Assembly (NCBI GenBank): GCA_018262895.1
Contig: JADFDJ010000007.1
Span: forward strand, 62,001-126,000
DNA from: Methanomassiliicoccus sp.
GTDB taxonomy: Archaea > Thermoplasmatota > Thermoplasmata > Methanomassiliicoccales > Methanomassiliicoccaceae
DNA: 64,000 nt
Reading direction: 5' to 3'
A program made the translations under genes and the position numbers. Below, one piece after another: positions 51,801 through 59,997 of the stretch. Every line of letters starts with the position of its first letter. Position 1 is the first letter of the stretch. The notes beneath the pieces are model-generated. The model was not told the DNA's origin. It made no database searches and saw nothing but the letters and a program-made list of their open reading frames with translations.

Positions 51801-52289
51801 ACGTCCACGGCGCAGACCATAAAGGGCGACACCATAACCTGTCCGTTCATAATCAAGAACGACGGCAACATCGTGGACACCTACAACTTCACGGTGTCCA
51901 ACAAAGCAGAGCTGGCGGTGAAGGGATGGACAGCCACAATTTCCGGCACAAGCAACGACTACAAGGTGGTGTCGGTGGCCGCGGGAAGCACTCAGACGGT
52001 CAACGTAGTGCTGACCAGGAACCAGGAGACGCCCGATGTGAACTCCACTGTAACGGTCGCGGTCAGTTCTGAGCAGAACGCCACGGCCACAGGAGAGAGG
52101 CAGATGCAGAGGGCTGACATCAGCCTGCCGGACGACGGCCTCACGGTCAGCGGGGACGGCATCAGCATGAGAGCTCCGGAGGTACCAGGCATGACCTATG
52201 TCCTCGTGATAGCGCTGGTGCTGCTGCTGGTGATGTTCGTGGTCCTAAAGGTCAACAAGGGGGTGTTCGGACGCCGAAGAAAGAGATGA
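45849..52289 (+). CDS. aglB: AglB/STT3 oligosaccharyltransferase with giant repeat-rich C-terminal region
   Basis: N-terminal multi-TM GT-C region, LSWWDYGFEAIQAGG (WWDYG motif); residues from about 910 onward are repeated carboxypeptidase-regulatory/SdrD-B-like beta domains plus NEW3-like domains and a C-terminal TM. Confidence 0.93.
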   Translation: MDANDGRPEGRPQKVQKPKIGGLQALFKEDSWLGRNWGTILILVAIIFIALFVRSYFGYSTAVDNGFLVAGGSDSYYHQRVIGYVEDTGNHLVNDPMLNYPMGVRNMRPPLYDWSVAVTSMFMSGVTGMSITDSTGYTLLFSTAFWGALTCIPVYMLTRAAFGNRAGLLASLLFAIMPGNITRSVFADADHDAMILFFVVFGLYFLFRSLVSINGTRWVENWKNITSIRTGVKSYMETNRRSLIYAMLGGVCFAAVAMIWTGYTYMLIIVLVYFLVQVLINRFRNIDSMGEFFVIGAMLLTGFVLMAPLYWQLSYWSQWYDVPFYLFLATMFVGGLFVASRDYPWTLVIPVVIGIILLALVAVFILAPNLFEAIVTGQGYLVKSKLYSTISEATAPTFSNLAMSFGVVTFWLAIIGLVWAAVKIPKDPSPYLVFIVVWMAVSMYMAASASRFLFNASPAFAMAAGWILALLIKRLKFEDMPRTFSGFWSNPLRTLRKNVKISHVVGVLFLAFLVILPNAWGAIDAGIPSETKRDYDKQIYYALPDILHPADYDTVNGTFWYLGAFSYSLPLPTAYYPAAWSWLKTQDSNLSEADRPAFLSWWDYGFEAIQAGGHPTVADNFQSGYEYAASFLMSENESDAVSLLTIRLLEKTGFTDSINSALSNNGVDAAALKDIMQNPSNYVQTVLDNPDVYGKFTSDISVANAKYAAARMELEKVDLEKLVDTYHDVREVSGYDIGYVAVDSRLFPFSATGSNIFYAPAKLNDRTIDSYTGSPTDYYTIKAILSDYSAVDLQNVTSRDTVLGYQIYYTDLFYQTMIYRTFMGLSPSDIGETSQGIPGYSGTLSSYDAMPAYNLTHFKQVYRTAYYLPDNSTTWEAVSYEEAKYLQSQIDAGAINGTVDKSASVLQSGVVFMQYYDGAILNGTAIASDGTPYSGVHVTVIDENGIPHQTVTTSSDGSYQVYLPFGNVSVVYSVGDLDGSTLIGSELDRVDYQVSYAQAMRLESFTANGDITLAGSRLSGYVFWDMDGNGRFSTGDEAIAGASVVLKNNKTGFTSSATSDSNGYYSLLGAESDNNVLYATYEDHTFGYESVDLASTGSLRRNIAIEPAVVSGTISFLEGGTASGVVISLTDTASGEVTNTTSGSGGAFTFNRLLPGDYTVDTADTNISAGSQTVTLSAGSTVTVNLKMYRATQITGQVTIDTVPQANVAVGFISDAGELFTTTDSSGNYVITLPQGTYTAYALTLREGVNMVAMEPLVANTNSATLDLPLSTGSVVTGVVKNGGSAVSGASVVYTSVADATFLRTSTNSTGDYRLVLPTGDYFVYAAGSGKAYWGNLAISGTSTQEIALQDSTTIGGTTWYDTNLNNEMDTSEGLGNVVLKVQSKTTSSQVVYFTSDGSGDYNITLPTGNSYVLTANLDGYTEYTNTYDPLSSAVGNNIEMVAINRTVTGTVTSGGSPVNGITVTLTANGGGAVTTTATTSGSGQFAVSAAPGTYSIIVDQNVSGDNSSMYKASKALTVEVGKDPDAVNVALDTVARVTVNVTMPSGASGSVRFIGPDESTVAASSTITEYLTPGTYTVYTELSDDDIYYTDLRSATIAAGTNIDIAPQLSYALTGQMQYDGEDLLIPANITISSGAAAVTMNANSQGSFTTYLVNGTYTVDAEYHTTGTIDEKTRYLVYTASQGVTVNGDQTVDIALARGLDNATISGTISGASSGVSWNFVALSSTAIDGSVSSGAGSYSVSLAPGTYSAYGVDGSGNVYLGVLTVNSEGTNTANVTFESGILVSGTVRYNGAGAGGAKVVFSDAAQVTANANGAGGYSAYLPRGTYNVTATWTNEEVAGVTVTYSRSFDLDVNSSVSRDIDLVRQIKGAVELVWDSGSKKTVNAGESATYDVTVYNRGNIDDTYVLGSDSSWNVTFSEDTVELPWGANSFRTVQVTIGTPDNAKVSHSAIKLNATSKNHTSASGTVNVDVNIVPAYAVSINTSTAQTIKGDTITCPFIIKNDGNIVDTYNFTVSNKAELAVKGWTATISGTSNDYKVVSVAAGSTQTVNVVLTRNQETPDVNSTVTVAVSSEQNATATGERQMQRADISLPDDGLTVSGDGISMRAPEVPGMTYVLVIALVLLLVMFVVLKVNKGVFGRRRKR

Positions 52290-53017
52290 TCATGATCGCA
52301 GCGGCGATATCGCTGCTGCTGATATCTTGCCTCGCCTCGCCGGCGATGGCGGATGAGGCGAGTGACTATAGTGTAAGCTTTTCCGGCGCCGAGTACCTTA
52401 TCCCGTCCGAGAAGGGCGTGGTTGTGGTGAACATCGGGACCGACCGCCCCTCCGGCGACTACAGCTGGAACGCGTCGATAAGCTCGGGAACGATAACCCC
52501 CAACAAAGGTTCAGGGAGCGCGGACAGCTTCAACATCACTGTCACCGCTCCTACCACCACCGGGGACCCGGTCCTCAGCCTGACCCTGACCAACGGGACG
52601 GTGAACCACACCTCCACATATACCCTGCACGTCATCGAGCCGACGGTCATCTCCGCCACGGTGAAGAACAGCGGCTACCTGGCGATGCAGGATGTGAAGG
52701 TGCGGTTCCTGGCGGACGGGGCGGTCCTGAACGAGACCACCTTCGATATTGCCGCCAATGCTACCAGCACGGTGTCCTACAACTGGACAGCGCATGGACT
52801 GAGCGCGGGAGAGCACACCGTGCAGGTGGTGCTGGACCCGGACAACGAGTACGTGAGGTTCCTGGACGGCAGCTCCACGTACACGTCCAAGTTCTTCGTC
52901 GGCGAGTCCATCTGGGGCACCATGAACGTGATATTGGCCATCCTCGTGGCCCTCCTGATCTTCATCGTGTTCTTGACATACATGAACAGGGGGAAGAAGG
53001 GGAAGAAGAAGAGCTGA
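52286..53017 (+). CDS. secreted, C-terminally membrane-anchored CARDB-like protein
   Basis: Signal-like N-terminus, beta-rich TVKNSGYLAMQDVKVRFLADG, C-terminal TM and KKGKKKS tail; ATGA overlap with aglB. Confidence 0.85.
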   Translation: MIMIAAAISLLLISCLASPAMADEASDYSVSFSGAEYLIPSEKGVVVVNIGTDRPSGDYSWNASISSGTITPNKGSGSADSFNITVTAPTTTGDPVLSLTLTNGTVNHTSTYTLHVIEPTVISATVKNSGYLAMQDVKVRFLADGAVLNETTFDIAANATSTVSYNWTAHGLSAGEHTVQVVLDPDNEYVRFLDGSSTYTSKFFVGESIWGTMNVILAILVALLIFIVFLTYMNRGKKGKKKS

Positions 53018-53110
53018 AACCACTTACCTCCCTTTTACTTTCACAGGGACATTCTACGTTGTCGGGAATAGCTCCAAATAGTCCCTCCTCGATTGTTCGC
53101 AACGATCGCT

Positions 53111-53434
53111 ATGGCTGAACATGTTGAGGATATCGGTCAGGATGGTTTCGATTCGTACGTGAAGGCCCACCCCAAGCTGGTGGTGGACTGCTGGGCGGCC
53201 TGGTGCGGACCCTGCCGCATGATGGGCCCCATAATCGACAAGCTGGCCGCGGACCATGCGGGCAAGGTGGCGTTCGCCAAGCTCAACGTGGACGAGAACC
53301 AGAAGCTTGCTCAGTCGCACCGTATAATGGCTATCCCTACGTTGCTGTTCTTCAAGGACGGAAAGGTCGTGGACCAGATTGTGGGGCTAGTTCCCAAGGA
53401 TGAGATCGAAGAGGTCATCCGCAGGAAGCTGTGA
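53111..53434 (+). CDS. trx: thioredoxin
   Basis: [38 protein letters not shown]. Confidence 0.95.
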   Translation: MAEHVEDIGQDGFDSYVKAHPKLVVDCWAAWCGPCRMMGPIIDKLAADHAGKVAFAKLNVDENQKLAQSHRIMAIPTLLFFKDGKVVDQIVGLVPKDEIEEVIRRKL

Positions 53435-53436
53435 TC

Positions 53437-54060
53437 TCACAGCTTGCGGCAAAGCTCGTCGATCTTCTTCTGCAGTCGGGCCGAGTTCACGGCCACGGCC
53501 ACTTCCCCCCTCGTCTTTTCAAGAAGGGACCTGGCCACATCCTGTTTCCTCCTGATCGGTATCAGCGCGTCAGGGAAATCGAAGCGCATGATGACCAGGA
53601 ACATCTCCTCCATCAAGTTCAGGAACTCCGTCGCCTTCTCCACGTCGCCCTCCCTTAGCCTTTCCAGGGCGAAGCGCCGCAGCTCCCCGATGGCATCGGC
53701 CATGCCCAGCAGGTAGGCGTTTCCGGTGATGCCCATGTCATCGGGGTCCGGAAGGTCCTCGTCCTTGACCATGGCCATGAGTATGGCGGCCTCCGCCAGC
53801 TCCTGCAGAGCGCTCTCCACCAGGCCCGACTCCCATATCTCGGGGTAGTCCTCCAGCAGTGACCGAAGGCGATGGGTCTCGTCAAGCGCCTCGTGCATGA
53901 GGGGCATGGCATCGTCCTTCTTGTGGATCATGTGCACGATGCTCCCCGACAGGCGGTTGATGGCCCGCGTGGACTTGATGGCGACCTCACGCACCTGGTC
54001 CTTCTCCTCCAGTCTGGATTCGATGCGTTCAGCGATCTCTTCCAGGTTCTTCATGCCCAT
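53437..54060 (-). CDS. translin-family protein
   Basis: RAINRLSGSIVHMIHKKD, GLVESALQELAEAAIL, LLGMADAIGELRRFALERLREGDVEKAT. Confidence 0.8.
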   Translation of the reverse strand: MGMKNLEEIAERIESRLEEKDQVREVAIKSTRAINRLSGSIVHMIHKKDDAMPLMHEALDETHRLRSLLEDYPEIWESGLVESALQELAEAAILMAMVKDEDLPDPDDMGITGNAYLLGMADAIGELRRFALERLREGDVEKATEFLNLMEEMFLVIMRFDFPDALIPIRRKQDVARSLLEKTRGEVAVAVNSARLQKKIDELCRKL

Positions 54061-54081
54061 ATGAACACCGCCCGTTTACAT

Positions 54082-55410
54082 CTAACTTCTTATCGTTTCC
54101 ATATGTTCAACGCGGCGCCGTATGACCTCGGGACGGCCAATGTCATGGCGGACGAAGATGGCCTCACCTTTCACGTAGGAGAGGGCCTTCTCGCACGCCT
54201 TCTCCGCTGCCTCGATGCTGTCATCTATGCCCACCACTCCCACGGCCCGGGAGGTGGTGGTCAGCACCCTGCCGTTCTCCTCGCTCACCATGGCGTAGTA
54301 GGCTCTGGCCCCCATGGCGGCGATATTAACCTCATCGACATGCACCTCCTTGCCCGCAGCGGGGCTGGTGCCATATCCCTGGGGGACGACGTACTTGCAC
54401 ACCGTGGCCTTCCGGGCGAAGGAAACATCCTTATCGCTCAGGCTCCCCGCGGCGATGGCGGCACAGATATCGGTGAACGATGATGACACGATGGACAGTA
54501 CGTTCATGGCCTCGGGGTCCCCGAAGCGGGCGTTGAACTCGATAACCCGTGGCCCGCTCCGAGTGTTCATGAACTGCCCGTACAGGATGCCACGGTAGGG
54601 ACAGCCCTCCCTTTCCATGGCCGCGACCGTTGCCCGCATTATTTCCAGGGCCGCCTCCTTCTCCGAAGGGGTGACGAACGGCAGCAGGTGGTCCTCCTGA
54701 GAATACGAGCCCATCCCTCCCGTGTTCGGGCCCACATCTCCCTCGTAGGCACGCTTATGGTCCTGTACCAAGGGCATAGGTATGACCCTATGGCCATCGC
54801 AGAAGGCCTGCAGGGTGAACTCCTCTCCTACCAGCCGCTCCTCGAGGACCACGCCTCCGCCGCCGATGTTGTGGGCGAAGATGTCCTCTAGGTAGCGCAC
54901 GGCATCCTCCTTGGTGAGAAGGTGCTCCCCCATCACCTTGACGCCCTTGCCCCCCGTGAGCCCCACCGGCTTAACCACCAGGTCCTCGTCGTGGTCCCGG
55001 ACATATGCCTTCGCGGCCTCGAGATCGTCGAAGGCCTCGAACTCTATGTTGCCAGGAACATCGTGCTTACGCATCAGGCCCCGGGTGAAGGACTTGGACA
55101 CCTCAAGCCTAGCCGCTGCCCTGCTGGGGCCGACGCAGCTTATGCCCTTGGCCTCCAGGGCATCCACAAGACCCACCTCCAGGGGGGATTCCGGTCCTAT
55201 GACCGCCAGTTCCACGGCGTGATCCGCAGCGAACTCCACCACCTTGTCGACGTCGGTCTCCTTCACGAGCTTGAACTCCTGGGACAGGCCGGCGATACCG
55301 GGATTGTGGTTCCTCATTGCGGAATAGATCGTTGAACCGCTGGCGGACAGAGCGGCGGCGATGGCGTGCTCGCGTCCGCCCCCTCCTACGACTAGAACCT
55401 TCATGGTCAT
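54082..55410 (-). CDS. purD: phosphoribosylamine--glycine ligase
   Basis: KVLVVGGGGREHAIAAAL, GPESPLEVGLVDAL, GFMTRSGPRVIEFNARFGDPE-like. Confidence 0.96.
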   Translation of the reverse strand: MTMKVLVVGGGGREHAIAAALSASGSTIYSAMRNHNPGIAGLSQEFKLVKETDVDKVVEFAADHAVELAVIGPESPLEVGLVDALEAKGISCVGPSRAAARLEVSKSFTRGLMRKHDVPGNIEFEAFDDLEAAKAYVRDHDEDLVVKPVGLTGGKGVKVMGEHLLTKEDAVRYLEDIFAHNIGGGGVVLEERLVGEEFTLQAFCDGHRVIPMPLVQDHKRAYEGDVGPNTGGMGSYSQEDHLLPFVTPSEKEAALEIMRATVAAMEREGCPYRGILYGQFMNTRSGPRVIEFNARFGDPEAMNVLSIVSSSFTDICAAIAAGSLSDKDVSFARKATVCKYVVPQGYGTSPAAGKEVHVDEVNIAAMGARAYYAMVSEENGRVLTTTSRAVGVVGIDDSIEAAEKACEKALSYVKGEAIFVRHDIGRPEVIRRRVEHMETIRS

Positions 55411-55452
55411 GCCTCATCAGGATAATGGGGGCCCGTAATAATAATTGGCGGT

Positions 55453-56109
55453 TCAGGCCTGGATGTTGAGCGCCTGGAACAGCTCGTCCAGCCCCTCTCC
55501 CGTCTTGGCGCAGGTGCGGTAGAGCCTGGCACCCTTCTTGACGCGGTCATAGTCGCGGTCGAGCAGGGAGACATCGATGTCCATGTACGGCAGCAGGTCG
55601 ACCTTGTTAAGGACGGCGATGTCCGATTCCAGGAAGATCAACGGCTGCTTACGCACCATGTCGTCACCCTCAGTGACGGAGATGACAACCATGCGCTGGT
55701 CCGTCCCCAAAGGGAAGTCCGCGGGGCAGACCAGGTTGCCCACGTTCTCCACGAAAAGGAAGTCCAGGCTTTCCAGGTCCAGCTTGTCCAGCGCGTGGTC
55801 AACGAGGTGCGCATCCAGGTGGCATTCCTTTCCGGTGTTGACGTTTACCGCCTTTACGCCCGCCTTCTGGAACCTATCGAAGTCATCCTGTCCGGTCACG
55901 TCACCGGCGAGGACCGCCACCCTGATGCCCTTCTTCATCATCCGTACGGCCATCTGCTGGATGAGTAGGGTCTTGCCCGACCCGATGGAGCCCATGACGT
56001 CCACGGAGCGGATGCCGTGTTCCCTCAGCCGGTGGTGGTTCTCATGGCCCAGCTTCCTGTTCTCAGCGAGAACGTCCGCCTCTATGGAAATGTCCGATAC
56101 CTTGTGCAC
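55453..56109 (-). CDS. hypB: hydrogenase/urease nickel incorporation GTPase HypB
   Basis: DVMGSIGSGKTLLIQQM, NTGKECHLDAHLV, VENVGNLVCPADFPLG. Confidence 0.93.
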   Translation of the reverse strand: MHKVSDISIEADVLAENRKLGHENHHRLREHGIRSVDVMGSIGSGKTLLIQQMAVRMMKKGIRVAVLAGDVTGQDDFDRFQKAGVKAVNVNTGKECHLDAHLVDHALDKLDLESLDFLFVENVGNLVCPADFPLGTDQRMVVISVTEGDDMVRKQPLIFLESDIAVLNKVDLLPYMDIDVSLLDRDYDRVKKGARLYRTCAKTGEGLDELFQALNIQA

Positions 56110-56240
56110 GAGCGCGAAGACGAGTAGGCAGTAATAACGATTTGCTCCGATGGAGAGCGGTGCTTACGATGAAGATCATCGTCCGTCCCTCGACACAAAT
56201 TATAAGCAAAGAGCTGTATCCCCAGCTAGGTGTCTGCTGA

Positions 56241-57545
56241 ATGAGCTATTCTTCCCGCGTACGCGAGATCCTGCAGAAGACCGGTGCGGTCGAGGGCGAC
56301 ACGCTCCAGGTGAGGAGCGACGGCCACGACCACATCGGCGTCCTCATGCCCCATCACGATTTCAGCCATCCCGACGTCGTGGTGCTGAAGCTGAAGAGCG
56401 GTTACAATGTCGGGGTCAAGGTCGGGCCAACATCGGAGCTTACGGTCGTCTCCAAGGGATCGACCAGGGAGAAGACCGCTCGCGAGGGCATCAGCGGTAA
56501 GGGAAAGAAGCAGGTGGCGGTGCTCGGTACCGGCGGCACCATTGCCAGCTATGTCGACTACCGCACCGGTGCGGTCCATCCCGCCCTCTCCGCCGGCGAC
56601 CTGGTGGCCACTGTCCCGGAGATCGCCGACATTTGCGACGTGAGGGCTGAGGTGCTGTTCTCCATATTCTCCGAGAACATGAGGGCCGAGAGCTGGCAGA
56701 GGATCGCCGAGGAGGTGGCGGACCGCATTAACGGAGGGATGGAGGGATGCATCATCCCCCACGGCACGGATACCATGGGCTACACGTCGGCGGCGCTGTC
56801 CTTCATGCTTGAGGACCTGACGCGGCCAGTGGTCCTCGTGGGTGCGCAGCGCTCCTCCGACCGCCCGTCCTCGGACGCGTACACCAACCTGCTGTCCGCC
56901 GCACGCTTCATCGTGGACACCGATGCCGCCGAGGTGGTGGTGCTCATGCATAGCACCAGCTCCGACACCTCGGCCGCGGTCCACAGGGGGACCAAGGTGC
57001 GCAAGATGCACACCTCGCGGAGGGACGCCTTCCACAGCATCAACGAGGCCCCCATCGCCACGGTGGACTTTGAGGGACCGATCACCTTCCAAGGTGAACA
57101 TCGCCGTCGGTCCGCCGGCAAGACCATCGCGCGTACTGCCATGGAGACCAACGTCACGCTGCTGCAGTTCTACCCTGGCATGAGCCCCACGGTGTTCGGC
57201 AGCGTGCTCAGGAACAGCCGGGGAGCGGTCCTCGCCGGCACGGGCCTGGGCCACGTGTCCTCGGACATGGTGGAGGAGGTGAGGAAGGCGGTCGCAGGAG
57301 GCACCACCGTGGTCATGACATCCCAGTGCCTGTACGGCATGGTGGACATGAACGTGTACGACACCGGCCGGGACCTCCTGACCGCTGGCGTCATATCAGG
57401 CGGGGACATGCTGCCTGAGACAGCGTTCGTTAAGCTGATGTGGGTCCTGGGGCAGAAGGACGATGAGAAAAGCATCAGGGAGCTGATGACCACGAACCTG
57501 CGGGGAGAGCTGACATCGAGGAGGGAGCAACATGAGCGAGCATGA
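56241..57545 (+). CDS. gatD: Glu-tRNA(Gln) amidotransferase subunit D
   Basis: VAVLGTGGTIASYVDYRTGAVHPA, IIPHGTDTMGYTSAALSFML (asparaginase fold). Confidence 0.96.
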   Translation: MSYSSRVREILQKTGAVEGDTLQVRSDGHDHIGVLMPHHDFSHPDVVVLKLKSGYNVGVKVGPTSELTVVSKGSTREKTAREGISGKGKKQVAVLGTGGTIASYVDYRTGAVHPALSAGDLVATVPEIADICDVRAEVLFSIFSENMRAESWQRIAEEVADRINGGMEGCIIPHGTDTMGYTSAALSFMLEDLTRPVVLVGAQRSSDRPSSDAYTNLLSAARFIVDTDAAEVVVLMHSTSSDTSAAVHRGTKVRKMHTSRRDAFHSINEAPIATVDFEGPITFQGEHRRRSAGKTIARTAMETNVTLLQFYPGMSPTVFGSVLRNSRGAVLAGTGLGHVSSDMVEEVRKAVAGGTTVVMTSQCLYGMVDMNVYDTGRDLLTAGVISGGDMLPETAFVKLMWVLGQKDDEKSIRELMTTNLRGELTSRREQHERA

Positions 57546-59397
57546 GCTGACCTGCGGGCTGGAGATCCACCAGCAGCTTGACACCAAGAAGCTGTTCTGC
57601 GATTGCCCGACATCCCTGGTGGAGGAGGAAGGGGCCACTTTCCAGAGGCGCCTCCGACCCACGACCTCGGAGCTGGGGGAGATCGACCGGGCGGCATTGG
57701 TGCAGGCGGAGAAGAGGATGCGATTCCGCTATCAGGCGCCCCCCTCCGCCTCATGTCTTGTGGATGCGGACGAGGAACCCCCTCACTGCGCCAACAATGA
57801 GGCCCTGGACATCGTGCTGACGTTCGCGGCCATGCTCAAGGCCCGGCCAGTGGACGAGGTCCACTTCATGCGCAAGATAGTCATCGACGGCTCCAACACC
57901 ACGGGCTTCCAGCGTACAGCCATGATCGCTACCGACGGTCTCCTGGAGGTGAACGGCCGCGTCATCTCCGTACCCACGTTCTGCCTCGAGGAGGACGCCG
58001 CCCGCAAGGTGGACACCAAGGCCGGGGAGATAACATACCGCCTGGACCGCCTGGGGATACCGCTCATAGAGGTGGCCACCGGTCCCGAGCTGCACACCCC
58101 TGAGGAGGTCAAGGAGGCCGCGCAGCGCCTGGGCTCTATGATGCGTGCCACCAGAAAGGTCAAGAGGGGCATCGGGACCATCCGCGAGGACGTCAATATT
58201 TCCATCCCCGGCGGAAGCAGGATCGAGATCAAGGGAGTGCAGGAGCTGAGGCTTCTACCCATCTACGTGGAGAAGGAGGTGGAGAGGCAGCGGTCGCTTC
58301 TGCGGATACGGGAGGTACTGAAGGAGAGAAAGGTCAGCAGGAGGGACGCCGAGGTCCGAGACCTCACGGAAACCTTCTCCAAATGCCCTTCCAAGGTCAT
58401 CATGGGGGCTCTCAAGAAGGGCGGCAAGGTGCTGGGCGTTCCCCTTCCTGGCTATGCCGGGGTGCTGCGCTCCCCTGACGCCAAGCTGCGACTGGGAGCG
58501 GAGATGGCACAGTATGCCCGCACCAAAGGCGTGGCCGGAATATTCCACTCCGACGAGCTTCCGAACTATGGGATCGAGCAGGGCTACGTGGACGAAGTGC
58601 GAAAGACGTTCGAGCTGGGGCCTCAGGACGCGTTCGTGCTCTGCGCCGACGATGTTAAGAAGGCGGAGGCCGCACTGAGAGCGGCCGTGTCCCGGGCCTA
58701 CGATGCCCTGGTGGGCGTCCCCGAGGAGACCCGCGATCCGCTCCCAGACGGCACCAGCGCGTACTCCCGCCCCCTGCCGGGGGCTGCCAGGATGTACCCG
58801 GAGACGGACGTCCCCCCCATCACCCTGGAGAAGGAAAGGCTTGACCGCATCGCTTCCAACCTTCCGGAGATGCCGGAGGTGCGCACCGCCCGCATAGCAT
58901 CCACCTACGGCGTCCATGAGCAGCAGGCGAGGCAGCTGGTCCGTGATGGATGGGACGACCTTTTCGAGGAGGTCGCCTCCAGCAAGGAGCTCGCCGGCAC
59001 CGCGGCCCGGACCCTGCTATCGACCTTGCCGGAGCTGGAGCGGCAGGGCGTGGACATCAGCAAGCTGGATGAGTCTACCCTGCGCGAGGCGTTCACCGCC
59101 CTATCCAAGGGGGAGTTCGCCAAGGAGGCGGTGCCGGACGTCCTGTCGCTGATGGCCAAGGGCAAGACCGTCCCTCAGGCGATCAAGGAGCTGGGAATAT
59201 CGGTTATGTCCACGGATGAGGCTGCCAATGTGGTCTCCAGGATCGTGCACGAACGTGAGGGATTCGTGCGGGAGAAGGGAACAGGGGCTGTGGGCCCCCT
59301 AATGGGCGTGGTGATGGGCGAGCTCAAGGGAAAGCTTGACGGAAAGGCGGCAAGCGATCTGATCAAGAAGGAGATCGAGAAGCTGCTCTCATCCTGA
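57532..59397 (+). CDS. gatE: Glu-tRNA(Gln) amidotransferase subunit E
   Basis: LTCGLEIHQQLDTKKLFCDCPT, DGSNTTGFQRTAMIA, GTIREDVNISIPGG; GAD domain; C-terminal tail domain. Confidence 0.97.
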   Translation: MSEHELTCGLEIHQQLDTKKLFCDCPTSLVEEEGATFQRRLRPTTSELGEIDRAALVQAEKRMRFRYQAPPSASCLVDADEEPPHCANNEALDIVLTFAAMLKARPVDEVHFMRKIVIDGSNTTGFQRTAMIATDGLLEVNGRVISVPTFCLEEDAARKVDTKAGEITYRLDRLGIPLIEVATGPELHTPEEVKEAAQRLGSMMRATRKVKRGIGTIREDVNISIPGGSRIEIKGVQELRLLPIYVEKEVERQRSLLRIREVLKERKVSRRDAEVRDLTETFSKCPSKVIMGALKKGGKVLGVPLPGYAGVLRSPDAKLRLGAEMAQYARTKGVAGIFHSDELPNYGIEQGYVDEVRKTFELGPQDAFVLCADDVKKAEAALRAAVSRAYDALVGVPEETRDPLPDGTSAYSRPLPGAARMYPETDVPPITLEKERLDRIASNLPEMPEVRTARIASTYGVHEQQARQLVRDGWDDLFEEVASSKELAGTAARTLLSTLPELERQGVDISKLDESTLREAFTALSKGEFAKEAVPDVLSLMAKGKTVPQAIKELGISVMSTDEAANVVSRIVHEREGFVREKGTGAVGPLMGVVMGELKGKLDGKAASDLIKKEIEKLLSS

Positions 59398-59550
59398 GCG
59401 TCCCCTCTCGGCCACCCTGGAAGCGAACCATGCGCGCTTTCCCATGGCGGCACAGAGCCGGTCATGATCGTAGGGAGCGAGGCCGGGGCCATCCCCTTCA
59501 AGCCGAGCCTTTGGGAGCCTGCCTCGGCCTCTTCAAGGTCTTTTTAAGTC

Positions 59551-59820
59551 CTACTTGACTCCCTCTTCACCGGGTCCTCGTTCCTCCACATCCTCGAACT
59601 TGTCCAGGTTATTGGTCATCACCTTGTGGAGGATATCGATCTGACCCTGGTAGTAATCCCTCTTGTCCGGCTGCTCCACCTTCAGGTACTCGAGCTCATC
59701 GATGTTGTCCTGAATGTCCTGCTTAACCAGGACCACACCGCCGCTCTGCTCGATGACCTGGGTGACGTATGCGGCCATCCTGCTCGTCCTCTCCTTCCTC
59801 TTGTCCTTGGAGCTCCTCAT
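59551..59820 (-). CDS. small hypothetical protein (89 aa)
   Basis: Charged coiled-coil-like ORF filling the intergenic space; no family recognised. Confidence 0.6.
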   Translation of the reverse strand: MRSSKDKRKERTSRMAAYVTQVIEQSGGVVLVKQDIQDNIDELEYLKVEQPDKRDYYQGQIDILHKVMTNNLDKFEDVEERGPGEEGVK

Positions 59821-59997
59821 ATTAACTCCCTCCTACCGATCGATACATTGGGCTCAGGTTCCATACCTTCAGATCGTTTTTTCTTTATGGTCCACATCCA
59901 TCTTTTTGCTTTTCTGATGTGAACGATGCGTGACCTCAGTCACGTCCTGTCTGACCTCATGAACGGCTAATATGACATGATGAGAGCATGCGTTCCA

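Noticed and set aside
56226-57254. 342-aa minus-strand ORF antisense to gatD
   Set aside because: Antisense shadow of a conserved gene; composition not protein-like.
59398-59550. Possible small RNA between gatE and the 89-aa hypothetical gene
   Set aside because: Could not find convincing stems or box C/D motifs; left as ordinary intergenic/terminator DNA.
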